A DNA stretch of 64,000 bases from Nitrospiraceae bacterium (GCA_020632635.1 JACKFE010000004.1:248001-312000), one strand, 5' to 3'; shown: positions 8,202 to 15,791, counted from the first letter of the stretch. The notes: generated from the letters alone by a model not told the origin. Translations and numbers: made by a program.

Positions 8202-8669
8202 ATGGGCCTTCCTCCTTGTTGTGGAAGTTAATGAGCCGCCCTTCCCACTACCTCAGGGGCTGGATAGTGAGCCGCTCAATGAGCAAAACTCATTCCTGCT
8301 CTAGACCTGAATCTGGGAAGTGCGAAAAGAGTTGAAGACCATTGATTTATTTGAGATTAACGCCAATCGATGGATATCCCTACCCCAATCCAGAATCACG
8401 GAAAGTGGGAAAAGATGTCATGGTCCTGACAAACTGCGTCAAAATGTTCAGAAAATTTTGCCATCCCTGGGTTGGTAAACATTCCCGTGTTTGCACGCTG
8501 CCTCATGACCGCCTTTAGGCCGGTAGGCCATCATCTCGGTTCTGCACAAGGGGGCTTACAGGGCGGTATGAGCACTGAAATACGGGGAAGGCATAGTGCA
8601 AGGGAGGCTGCGGGGCAATGCCTATGGGCATCGTGCAAAATGCGAATCTGCTCCAGCCAGTCCTTGGCA
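8202..8669. other. Intergenic stretch, nothing recognised
   Basis: About 470 nt with only short frames that lack ribosome sites and resemble nothing I know. It lies between the DHGK-repeat gene and the restriction-gene remnant, and may be decayed island DNA. Confidence 0.35.
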
Positions 8670-9065
8670 TCACAGTCGCAACAGGTATTTGTGACCTTCA
8701 GTCTGTTGCAACACGACAAACTCGCTCAGGGCAGAAAGTTCCAATTCCCCTTTTCCCATTTCCCGCCTTTCGTGGCTCAATTCTTCCTTGCTGTCTGTGG
8801 CTTCCATGGTTGGCTCTACCGTCAGCGGCACCTGCGACAAATCCAGTTCGCCCTTGAACGCCTTCTGGCTCAGTGCGCCATATAGGCTTTCCAGATCGGT
8901 CAGGTTTTGTTGATAGCGGGACTTGAGGGCTTCGACCTTTTTCGACGATGGCAGCAAATTTATTTTGGAGTTCGATGGGAGGAAGAGGAAAGGAATCTTA
9001 TTTAACGCACCAACATTGAAATGCTTCTGAATCCCGCCAACCTCGCACGAAGCAACCAATGCCAT
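8670..9065 (-). pseudogene. hsdS: Remnant of type I restriction specificity subunit (HsdS C-terminus)
   Basis: The frame contains the typical C-terminal conserved region of HsdS: the end of a target-recognition domain (KHFNVGALNKIPF), then KVEALKSRYQQNLTDLESLYGALSQKAFKGELDLSQ, a coiled-coil arm ending in the AF-GEL signature. The segment between is out of frame. Reading +1 gives PLPPIELQNKFAAIVEK, the expected family sequence, so one base is missing near the IPF codons and one is extra just before KVEAL. No N-terminal target-recognition domain, HsdM or HsdR is present. This is a decayed fragment, about 60 nt from the LAGLIDADG gene. Confidence 0.75.
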
Positions 9066-9118
9066 CCCTCGCTCAGAATTTAGCAGACATGTGAGATGTT
9101 GAGGGTTTAATCTTTTCG

Positions 9119-9562
9119 TTACCCAAGTGGTTTCGGTCTGATTCCCAAGAACTTTTCAATAAACTGGGTGCGTTCCTGGAGTTGCAGAGGTGAGTACCGG
9201 CCATTCCTTGGTGTTAATCTTGGGTACTCTATAAGAGCCAATCGGGCACGATCCGCTTTATAGGATCGAAGGTAATCGGCGATTTGTTTGAGGATGTACA
9301 GGGCTTGGCGGTTGGCCACTTGGTAGGTAAAGCTGGGGGTGTGGTTCGCTTTGGTAATGCGTTTGTTGGTGATCTTGCCCACCCCGGTGATTGCCTGAAC
9401 ATATTTCAAAATGCTTAGTTCCGTACTACTGATTGTGATTACCAAGGCCCGATGTTTATTCAGGTTTCTTCTGGATAGGGTGATCGTCCCCTCCCCATCG
9501 ATGAGGCCAGCCAAATAGCCTGCTTCCAGAGGAGAAAGGGGTTTTGGGGAAAGGTATGCCAT
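9119..9562 (-). CDS. LAGLIDADG homing endonuclease
   Basis: A 147-residue single-motif homing endonuclease. The motif EAGYLAGLIDGEGTITL lies at about residues 13-29, with the catalytic acidic residue in GLIDGEG. The later pattern (LKYVQAITGVGKI, YQVANRQALYILKQIADYL) matches the single-domain family, which acts as homodimers cutting long DNA sites. The frame is complete. The ribosome site is weak. The gene starts about 75 nt beyond the mature 3' end of tmRNA and after its terminator, on the same strand. It therefore lies outside the intron that splits tmRNA. The natural guess is that it is or was the mobility enzyme for that intron, which is inference. Confidence 0.85.
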   Translation of the reverse strand: MAYLSPKPLSPLEAGYLAGLIDGEGTITLSRRNLNKHRALVITISSTELSILKYVQAITGVGKITNKRITKANHTPSFTYQVANRQALYILKQIADYLRSYKADRARLALIEYPRLTPRNGRYSPLQLQERTQFIEKFLGIRPKPLG

Positions 9563-9598
9563 GACGTTTTCTGCGGCATTGTAGGCGGTAGCTTCAAC

Positions 9599-9634
9599 AA
9601 AAAAAAGGCCTCTGGATCATGGGATCCAGAGGCC
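9599..9634 (-). terminator. tmRNA terminator
   Basis: A perfect 12-bp stem (GGCCTCTGGATC with GATCCAGAGGCC) with a 4-nt loop, then eight Ts on the minus strand. It starts 4 nt after the encoded CCA end of tmRNA. This is a textbook intrinsic terminator. Confidence 0.95.
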
Positions 9635-9637
9635 GAT

Positions 9638-10245
9638 TGGTGGAGGTGAGGGGACGGATGTTCCAGGCTTTTCAACCTGGGCCGGACTATGCCTTCATCC
9701 ACGTGGGATGCGGAGCGTGTTAGCATCCTGCGATGCTCCGAGTGCCCGCTCATCTGACGACCAGCGGGTCTCTGAGTCTCTACAGGGCCGGAAAAGTTGG
9801 CCTTCTCCGACCCCTCGGCGTTGCCATGACCCGGTTAGTCCGGGCAGTAGGGTTCACCGAATGAGCCCCGTGTTCACCCGAGGATTGCTCCCCGGGGCGA
9901 CCATTGTGTTAATCGAACCCCTGTCCGAGAACATTCAGCGCAACAGCCCTACGTGTGTAGCCGATGATTTGTTATTCGCAGTGACCCACGCCCACCGACC
10001 GGCTTAGAGTCCCCGCTAGCCCAGCTTGTTCTCGTCCGCCGCCGCTGAGCACCAGCCTTGGACCAGCCTGCAGTGTGACGCCCCTTCCTCACCCGCAGGC
10101 AAAGAGAGGAGGGACGTCGCGGTCAATTAAGCCGCGAGAGCCAAGTTATCGTTGGCACTTAATGGTTTCCCGAAGGTTTAACGAGACTCCGAGAGCTCGA
10201 CACGCTCTGTTGACCTCTTGCTTCCCGTCGAAGCCAGTCACCCCC
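9638..10245 (-). ncRNA. ssrA: Transfer-messenger RNA (tmRNA), split by a group I intron
   Basis: tmRNA rescues stalled ribosomes by acting as tRNA-Ala and then as a short mRNA for a degradation tag. The 5' end GGGGGTGACTGGCTTCGACG at 10245 pairs with CACCTCC before ACCA at 9638. This is a 7-bp acceptor stem with a G-U at the third pair, the alanine identity element. The tag frame at 10156-10127 starts with GCC and reads ANDNLALAA then TAA, close to E. coli ANDENYALAA. The T stem is AGGGG (9922-9918) and CCCCT (9653-9649). Its loop TTCGAT/T is interrupted by 257 nt at 9655-9911. Removing them leaves a 351-nt RNA, the usual size. A strong terminator follows. Confidence 0.95.
9655..9911 (-). mobile_element. 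Group I intron inserted in the tmRNA T-loop
   Basis: The 257-nt insertion begins after the T of TTCGAT and ends in G before TCCCCT, the group I rule of a U before the 5' site and a terminal G. A guide sequence GTCG about 11 nt into the intron pairs with exon CGAT, with the G-U wobble at the splice site (P1). GCCCCG and CGGGGC can form P2. Near the 3' end, GATGAAGGCATAGTCCGG matches the conserved P3/P7 strand, and AGAGACTCAGAGACC upstream supplies its P7 partner GACT. There is no ORF inside. Group I introns in tmRNA T-loops have been reported before, from memory. The exact junctions are inferred by restoring the T-arm. Confidence 0.88.
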
Positions 10246-10589
10246 TTTTCTTCATTGTCCCTGACTGCCCTCTCTGTATCAGAGGGATTCCTTCAGCTTA
10301 CCGTACCATGACTCTTTATGCTACCCGATCTCTCGGTTGTGTTATTGAGATAACCACGTGTTCCATCAAATCAAGGCTGGCTCTCGAGTGGTACCCTCCT
10401 GGGGAATGAGAAGTGGTGCATGTCATGCGGGAGAGACGATGCCTTCTGGTCGTTCCACGACTCGGTTTGGTGGCTAGACGGGAAGCCGCATGCCTTTTGC
10501 CGGGTTTGTTTGTTATAAGACACGCCACGACCTACTGACTAGTTCGCAATAACCGAAAGAAAACCGTTTGCGGGAAGGAGATCAAGCAT
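10246..10589. promoter_or_regulatory. Divergent leader region between tmRNA and the SMR exporter
   Basis: 344 nt without a gene. It must hold the minus-strand tmRNA promoter and the plus-strand promoter and leader of the exporter. Next to tmRNA there is a small hairpin CCCTCT-GATAC-AGAGGG-like element (about 10268-10286). Near the exporter, GTCGT-TCC-ACGAC and CGCAA...TTGCG can form short stems. Because the exporter family is often controlled by guanidine riboswitches I looked for their signatures and found no convincing match. Confidence 0.45.
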
Positions 10590-10910
10590 ATGGCATGGAC
10601 CTTATTGTTTGTTGCGGGGTTTTTTGAAATTGTCTGGGCGACGGCCCTGAAGTTTACGGATGGGTTCACCCGTCTGTGGCCCAGTGTGGGGACGGTGTTG
10701 GCGATGGGAATTAGTATGGTGTGTATGTCCTTTGCTCTTCGGGAAATTCCCATGGGAACAGCTTACGCCATATGGACGGGAATTGGAGCGGCAGGAACGG
10801 TGATCTTGGGAATTGTCCTGTTCGATGAACCACGGAATGCCATTCGACTATTATGTATCGTGGCGATTATCGGTGGGATCGCAGGCTTGAAATTGTCCTC
10901 GCCTTCGTAA
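10590..10910 (+). CDS. gdx: Small multidrug resistance family exporter, guanidinium-type (Gdx/SugE)
   Basis: A 106-residue, four-helix inner-membrane antiporter that works as a dual-topology dimer. The conserved Glu of the first helix is in FFEIVWA. The subfamily marks of guanidinium exporters are present: LKFTDGFTRLWPS, PMGTAYAIWTGIGAAGT and the C-terminal GLKL. The ATG at 10590 has AAGGAG 12 nt upstream. It probably exports guanidinium ion with proton exchange, as known for SugE/Gdx. Whether it also exports quaternary ammonium compounds cannot be told. It is monocistronic. A weak hairpin with a T-run follows at about 10917-10950, before a convergent gene. Confidence 0.88.
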   Translation: MAWTLLFVAGFFEIVWATALKFTDGFTRLWPSVGTVLAMGISMVCMSFALREIPMGTAYAIWTGIGAAGTVILGIVLFDEPRNAIRLLCIVAIIGGIAGLKLSSPS

Positions 10911-10950
10911 GCCGGAAAGGACCTGTGGTGTCCTTGACCCACACAATTTT

Positions 10951-11520
10951 TTAAAAGGCCCAGGCCACAAACGTATAACGTTCGCCCTTGGTTACTTCTT
11001 TGACTTCATGAGGATACATGAAGTTGGACGGAAAGAGCACAATATCTCCGGCGCGCATGCTGACTTTCTGAAGGCCCGTCATCCAGAAATCCCCTCCCTC
11101 GTAGCCGTCATTCAGGGATCCCAGTATGGTTAAGATGGGAATGCCTTTCCTCTGTCCGTCGAAGATGGAGTGGATATGGTCGTAATGTTCGCGCATCATG
11201 GTGCCCGTTCGATACCGGTTAAACCGGATGGGCGTGAATGTCCTGACAAAGCTTTTTATGCGGTCATCTGTTTGGTTTCCATACTTCACCATGTATTCCT
11301 GCAGTGCCTTGAAGACAAACGGGCCCAGGGTATCTTGCAACTTCTGGTTTGTGCTGAGTACATCTAATTCCTTGTCTTTTTGGGAGGAATATTGATTGTC
11401 TTCATAGTTATACCAGGAGTGTTTGGTCCATTCCTGAGGCCGGATCTCCGCCAACACGGATTCGCACACGTGTGGAGGTATGACGTTTGTCACATACACA
11501 TAATCCATGACTTTATCCAT
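10951..11520 (-). CDS. 2-oxoglutarate/Fe(II) oxygenase, prolyl 4-hydroxylase-like
   Basis: A 189-residue dioxygenase of the double-stranded beta-helix fold that couples 2-oxoglutarate decarboxylation to substrate hydroxylation. The iron ligands are visible as H-x-D in REHYDHIHS and a distal His in MYPHEVKEV. A Lys/Arg for 2-oxoglutarate binding is likely the one in KGERYTFVAW. GDIVLFPS and YEGGDFWM are typical of the P4Hc subfamily. The ATG has AGGAGA 7 nt upstream. The substrate is unknown. It is convergent with the exporter gene, and the neighbours give no clue. Confidence 0.85.
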   Translation of the reverse strand: MDKVMDYVYVTNVIPPHVCESVLAEIRPQEWTKHSWYNYEDNQYSSQKDKELDVLSTNQKLQDTLGPFVFKALQEYMVKYGNQTDDRIKSFVRTFTPIRFNRYRTGTMMREHYDHIHSIFDGQRKGIPILTILGSLNDGYEGGDFWMTGLQKVSMRAGDIVLFPSNFMYPHEVKEVTKGERYTFVAWAF

Positions 11521-11582
11521 CGGCGTCTCCTGTAGGCTGGGATCTTGGTCGGACGTGAGTGATCGAGCTTTTCCCGATGAGA

Positions 11583-13415
11583 TTAGATTGAAAACTGTAC
11601 TTCCGAGGGGCCTCCGGAGAATTCCTTGAGGAGCCCGCGGGATTTCAAGAGCTGAATGATCTGGCTCGTACAGTCGTCAAAGTTTTCTGGACCGGCAAAG
11701 GTCAGGTCTGTATCCGGTTGAGGGCCGGTTAATTCCTTGGCCATGTGAATGGTAATCAAAGGCGTGGGGTTCACCAGCGTTTGGATCGTTGGGATCAACT
11801 CGCGTGTGGGCTGTTGAAAAGCGTTGGTGGTGCAAAGTACGAGGAGGCCGGTATCCGTCAATAAGCGAATGACTTCTCCAAATCGCCGAATGACTTCTTC
11901 GGGTTTGGTGTCTTGGAGGTCGGCATCCAACCCACGTTGCAAATTTTCGGGAGACAAAAGATACGCGTGACGTCTTTCCGCCACTAAGACCGTTTCCAGT
12001 TTCCTGGCGAGGAAGGCCTTGGCCGTGGTGTCGGGTCCGGTGAAGAGTAAGACGGCCGCATGGTGCCCGTATTGTTTGGCGCGATCAGCCGGGGTGATAT
12101 CACCTTTTACCCAAACGGAGTCGCGTTCCCGGGCTTCAGTGCGGAAGCTTTCCTGTTCATCATGCACCAATTCGGTAATGATGCCGCCTCCGGCCACATC
12201 ATAGTCGTCTACCAGTACAAAACGACCGGTGGTTTCAAAGTTGGCATAGAGGTCGAAGGCGATCGGGGTTTTTGTCCGCAGGGTGATGTCGGCGACTTCG
12301 TTGCGTTTCACGGTGGATTGGGTGTGTTTATCGTCTAAATTATTCGCATCGACAATGCGATGAATTTTGGCGATTTCGCATGGCACCTCACGGGTGGCCA
12401 AGCGGAGACTATAGGTGCGTCGTGTTTCCAGGGGCTGCTTGCCCAGCCAGAACAGATTGGCGCGTATCCGGGTCGAAACGAGTGGCCGGTCGGTTTCTTG
12501 TGCGGCGATTTGCCCGCGCTCCACGAAAATTTGTTCGTCGAGGGTAATGCCCACGGATTGGCCTGCCTGAGCTTGTGTGGGCGGCGGGTCAACATTGAAG
12601 GCTTCGATAGTCTGGATGTTGGCCGATTTGTTCGAAGGGGAAAAGACCAAGCGGTCGCCAATTTTTAATTGTCCAGCCGTGATACGACCGACGAGAATTC
12701 GCCGGGCATCGAATTTATACACGTCTTGAATTGGGAGCCGCAGGGGTTTTTCAGCCAAGGCGGTTTCCAGGCTGAAATGTGCCAGGGAATCCAACACCGA
12801 GGGACCGGTATACCACGGCGTCTCCGGGCTGACTTGGGCAATGTTCACCCCCAATTTCGCGCTGGCTGGAATGACATATTGGGGGGTCACGTTCAGTTGA
12901 CTCAAGAAGTCACGATATTCCTTTTCAATGGCTTGAAACGTGTCCTGCCGATATCCCACGAGGTCCATTTTGTTCACAATGACCGTGACTTGTTTGACTC
13001 CGAGCATGGAGAGCAGCAGTCCATGGCGCTTGGATTGATCGCGGACGCCTTCCAGTGCGTCGATGACCAGCAGCGCGGCCTCGGCTCGTGCGGCGCCTGA
13101 GACCATATTTTTCAGGAATTCCTTGTGCCCAGGGGCATCGATGATGATGTATTGCCGTCCTCCCCAGGAAAAGAAGGTTCTGGCCGTGTCGATGGTGATG
13201 CCCTGTTGTTGTTCTTCTAAAAAAGAATCAAACAGAAACGCGTATTCGAACTCTTTGCCTTGCTGTTTGCAGATGGCCTGGATCTTCTCGATCTTGCCGA
13301 TGGGCAGGGTACCCGTATCGGCATAGAGGCGGCCCAGCAGGGTGGACTTGCCGTGGTCCACGTGCCCCACGATCACGATGTTCATGCGTTCTTTTATGGC
13401 AGTGTCCGTCGTCAT
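11583..13415 (-). CDS. cysN: Sulfate adenylyltransferase subunit 1 (CysN) with degenerate APS-kinase-like domain
   Basis: GTPase subunit of ATP sulfurylase, 610 residues, forming adenylylsulfate (APS) from sulfate and ATP with CysD. The N-terminal EF-Tu-like GTPase has GHVDHGKST, DAPGHKEF and NKMDL, followed by beta-barrel domains to about residue 440. Residues about 453-595 align with APS kinase but have lost its key residues. The P-loop reads TGPDTTAKA instead of TGLSGxGKST, and the DGDN motif reads LSPEN. This domain is probably inactive as a kinase. It is 2 nt downstream of cysD in the sulfur operon. Loss of kinase activity fits a pathway in which CysH reduces APS directly. Confidence 0.92.
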   Translation of the reverse strand: MTTDTAIKERMNIVIVGHVDHGKSTLLGRLYADTGTLPIGKIEKIQAICKQQGKEFEYAFLFDSFLEEQQQGITIDTARTFFSWGGRQYIIIDAPGHKEFLKNMVSGAARAEAALLVIDALEGVRDQSKRHGLLLSMLGVKQVTVIVNKMDLVGYRQDTFQAIEKEYRDFLSQLNVTPQYVIPASAKLGVNIAQVSPETPWYTGPSVLDSLAHFSLETALAEKPLRLPIQDVYKFDARRILVGRITAGQLKIGDRLVFSPSNKSANIQTIEAFNVDPPPTQAQAGQSVGITLDEQIFVERGQIAAQETDRPLVSTRIRANLFWLGKQPLETRRTYSLRLATREVPCEIAKIHRIVDANNLDDKHTQSTVKRNEVADITLRTKTPIAFDLYANFETTGRFVLVDDYDVAGGGIITELVHDEQESFRTEARERDSVWVKGDITPADRAKQYGHHAAVLLFTGPDTTAKAFLARKLETVLVAERRHAYLLSPENLQRGLDADLQDTKPEEVIRRFGEVIRLLTDTGLLVLCTTNAFQQPTRELIPTIQTLVNPTPLITIHMAKELTGPQPDTDLTFAGPENFDDCTSQIIQLLKSRGLLKEFSGGPSEVQFSI

Positions 13416-13417
13416 GA

Positions 13418-14218
13418 TTACATGTATCCATCTTTGCGTAACTGTTCCATGCCTCGGCCTTCATCTTGTGCGCGACCGGCACGTTCGGCCACCTTGGTAT
13501 TGCGTAATTCGATGATAACCTCATCCACATTTTTAGAGGTGGAATCGATCGGATAGGTGCAGGGGGCACAGCCAAGGCTGCGATAACGCTTGCCTGTTCC
13601 TTGATCCAAATAGAGATTATCCAGAAAGGGAATATTTTCCAACTTGATATATTCCCAGATATTGATTTCCGTCCAATCCAACAGAGGGTGAATGCGAATA
13701 TGGGTGCCGGGAGGAAATGAAATTTTGTATTGATCCCATAGCTCTGGTGGCTGATCCCGGAAGTCCCATTCATTATTTTTATCTCTAGGAGAGAAATACC
13801 GTTCCTTGGCCCTGGTGCTATCTTCATCAGACCGTACGCCCAGAATGACTCCGGTATAGCCTTTTTCTTCCAAGAGTTGTTTCAAGCCTTGGGTTTTTAA
13901 CGCCGTACAACATTCGACTCGGCCCTTCGAAGGATTCATGCCTTCGGCCAAGGCTTTTTTGTTTTGCCCCACAATTAGGTTCAATCGCCACTCGCGAGCA
14001 AGGCGATCCCGGTATTCGATCATTTCCGGAATCTTATAGCTGGTGTCGACATGCAAGAGGGGGAAGGGGACATGTCCAAAAAAGGCTTTGCGTGCTAGCC
14101 AGAGCAAAACGGTGGAGTCTTTCCCCATGGACCAGAGCATGGCTAAGTTATCAAAATTTTTATAGGCTTCCCGAAGGATGAAGACACTCTGGTCTTCGAG
14201 TTGTCGGAGATGTTTCAT
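13418..14218 (-). CDS. cysD: Sulfate adenylyltransferase subunit 2 (CysD)
   Basis: Catalytic subunit of ATP sulfurylase, about 266 residues, of the PP-loop pyrophosphatase family. The PP-loop is LWSMGKDSTVLLWL. The family stretches RVECCTALKTQ, GVRSDEDSTRAKER and YRSLGCAPCTYPI are all present. The ATG at 14218 overlaps the TGA of the TrpD2-like gene as ATGA, so I prefer it over longer upstream starts and read the two as translationally coupled. It is followed 2 nt later by cysN. It acts in the cytoplasm as a heterodimer with CysN. Confidence 0.95.
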   Translation of the reverse strand: MKHLRQLEDQSVFILREAYKNFDNLAMLWSMGKDSTVLLWLARKAFFGHVPFPLLHVDTSYKIPEMIEYRDRLAREWRLNLIVGQNKKALAEGMNPSKGRVECCTALKTQGLKQLLEEKGYTGVILGVRSDEDSTRAKERYFSPRDKNNEWDFRDQPPELWDQYKISFPPGTHIRIHPLLDWTEINIWEYIKLENIPFLDNLYLDQGTGKRYRSLGCAPCTYPIDSTSKNVDEVIIELRNTKVAERAGRAQDEGRGMEQLRKDGYM

Positions 14219-15318
14219 GAGGATACCGTTACGGGTTGAGGAGAAGACGGAATCTGCTCCTGGGTTTTCGGTTCTTTGGCCATGGATTGGAGTAATGCGC
14301 CGGCTTTTCCGGAATCCAATGCGTGAACAGCCAGCGGAGTGGCTTGGGCCAATGATGGTGCGACTCCCGCCGCATAAATTAACAGGGCCGCATTGAAGAT
14401 CACCCACGCTCGCTGATCGCCTTTTTGGCGGTTGGTCAACAAGGCCTGAATCAGCGCGGCTTCTTGTGCGGGAATGGATGCGGTATCCGTTGCCGCTCCC
14501 TGACTCATGGCTTGAAACGGCCCATTGCGGAGTCCTGCGTCTTGAGGACGGAAGGTGAGGGTGGAAATATGACTGCTGCGAAGTTCGCGTGCCGTGGAGG
14601 GGGCGGAGATCGAAAGTTCGGGGAATCCTTCTACGCCTTGAATGATGAGGGCACGCTTGGCTCCTAACATGTCCAGGGCTTCCGCCATTTTATCCAAATA
14701 GGGGGGATGGGCAATGCCGATGACTTGCGAGGGCAGGCGCGCCGGATTCAGCAGCCTGGCAACCTGATGGGCCAAATTCTGCACCCCGAATTCCCTTCGT
14801 AAGTCCAAGAGCCGGGTTAAGGGAGCATGATATCCGGCCAGATCGGCATAAACCCACGCTCGTTGGGATAATTGCTGGGTAATGTCTGAAACGGAAAGAG
14901 CGACCGGTATGCCTAGAAGAGCTAAAATTCGTGTCAGATCGGATGAAGTGTGGGGCGAGTCCACGCCATGCAGCAACATCCCGGCTCCGGCGGAGGTCGC
15001 GACCAAGCTGGCTGCAATAATGATGTGGACGGTATGGTGTTTCTCTCCATACAAAGGCACGTCGACCATATTGGCTGCGTGCGGGACTTGAAGGGGGGCG
15101 ACGTATTCCCGGGCCGCTGCGGTAAACGCTCCCAATTCCGAGATGGATTCGGTCTTGATTCGCATGGCCATGAGAAAGGCTCCCACTTGGGTGGGGGTGG
15201 CTTCCCCTTTGACGATGGCGTGAAAGGCTCGTTTGGCCTCCTCCCAAGTCAAATCCTTGGCGCCTTTCCATCCTTTTCCAATTTTAGCGATGAGTTGATC
15301 CATGGGTTCAATCGGCAT
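14215..15318 (-). CDS. TrpD2-like glycosyltransferase family 3 protein (anthranilate phosphoribosyltransferase paralogue)
   Basis: A 367-residue protein with the fold of anthranilate phosphoribosyltransferase. The N-terminal helical domain (LTWEEAKRAFHAIVKGEATPTQVGAFLMAMRIKTES) is clear. The phosphoribosyl-pyrophosphate loop of true TrpD (GTGGD) is replaced by YGEKHHT, which marks the TrpD2/YbiB branch. YbiB proteins have been described as nucleic-acid binders without the tryptophan activity. It lies inside the sulfur operon, 1 nt after the DsrE-like gene and overlapping cysD by ATGA, so it is cotranslated with sulfate assimilation genes. Its role there is unknown. The start could also be the ATG at 15303. 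Confidence 0.8.
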   Translation of the reverse strand: MPIEPMDQLIAKIGKGWKGAKDLTWEEAKRAFHAIVKGEATPTQVGAFLMAMRIKTESISELGAFTAAAREYVAPLQVPHAANMVDVPLYGEKHHTVHIIIAASLVATSAGAGMLLHGVDSPHTSSDLTRILALLGIPVALSVSDITQQLSQRAWVYADLAGYHAPLTRLLDLRREFGVQNLAHQVARLLNPARLPSQVIGIAHPPYLDKMAEALDMLGAKRALIIQGVEGFPELSISAPSTARELRSSHISTLTFRPQDAGLRNGPFQAMSQGAATDTASIPAQEAALIQALLTNRQKGDQRAWVIFNAALLIYAAGVAPSLAQATPLAVHALDSGKAGALLQSMAKEPKTQEQIPSSPQPVTVSS

Positions 15319-15319
15319 G

Positions 15320-15733
15320 TTAAAAAGTGAAAACCTGATCAGCGGATATTACGGATTCCTTCCAAAACGCTTCGGCGGATTGGACTTCATCCAGTTCAGG
15401 GATGAGGTCTTCGACTTTGATGCCGAAATAACCCAAGGAATCTTTGCAGACGGAAAATTTTACGTCACCGTTTTCTTTCGCCTGCTGCATGAGCGTTGGG
15501 AGATGTTCTTTATGGGCTTCTCGCAGCATTTCGCGGACTTGTGCTTCCCGGCCTCGGTACCCATCCGTCATGGTCAATTCTTTGACTTTGGCTTGTGTCA
15601 TGCGGGCGGCTGCCTCATCTCGAAAAAACCCGCTGACTTCCATGCCGGACGCTGCGGCCAATCCGACCCATTCGCAAGCTTGCAAGAGATTGTTATAACC
15701 GCCCCGAGTAATAATAATCGCGACCTTTTTCAC
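15320..15733 (-). CDS. DsrE/F-like sulfur-relay protein
   Basis: A 137-residue cytoplasmic protein of the DsrE/peroxiredoxin-like superfamily. It starts KKVAIIITRGGYNNLLQACEW and has a conserved single Cys in FSVCKDSLGYFG, the position used for sulfur transfer in many relatives. The start is GTG at 15733 with GGGAGGC about 6 nt upstream. It lies in the sulfur operon between cysH and the TrpD2-like gene. A role in handling sulfane sulfur or sulfite is likely from context, not proven. It is not part of a DsrEFH trimer, because only one gene is present. Confidence 0.8.
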   Translation of the reverse strand: MKKVAIIITRGGYNNLLQACEWVGLAAASGMEVSGFFRDEAAARMTQAKVKELTMTDGYRGREAQVREMLREAHKEHLPTLMQQAKENGDVKFSVCKDSLGYFGIKVEDLIPELDEVQSAEAFWKESVISADQVFTF

Positions 15734-15791
15734 TGACTGCCTCCCATCTCCTATCTGTCATTGGAAATTTCTAAATGAACCGGGTTGTTCT

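Noticed and set aside
8472..8885. 137-residue plus-strand frame overlapping the hsdS remnant
   Set aside because: No ribosome site, odd composition rich in Cys, Gln and Arg, and it is antisense to the recognisable HsdS sequence.
9638..10245. Permuted (two-piece) tmRNA
   Set aside because: 5' and 3' acceptor strands are in the normal order, and the break lies in the T-loop with group I features. Permuted genes have the two halves reversed.
9708..10409. Several plus-strand frames over tmRNA and its leader
   Set aside because: They are antisense to tmRNA and its intron, which explain the sequence fully.
10321..10589. Guanidine riboswitch upstream of gdx
   Set aside because: I compared the leader with the remembered ykkC, mini-ykkC and class III patterns and found no convincing match of the conserved loops and stems.
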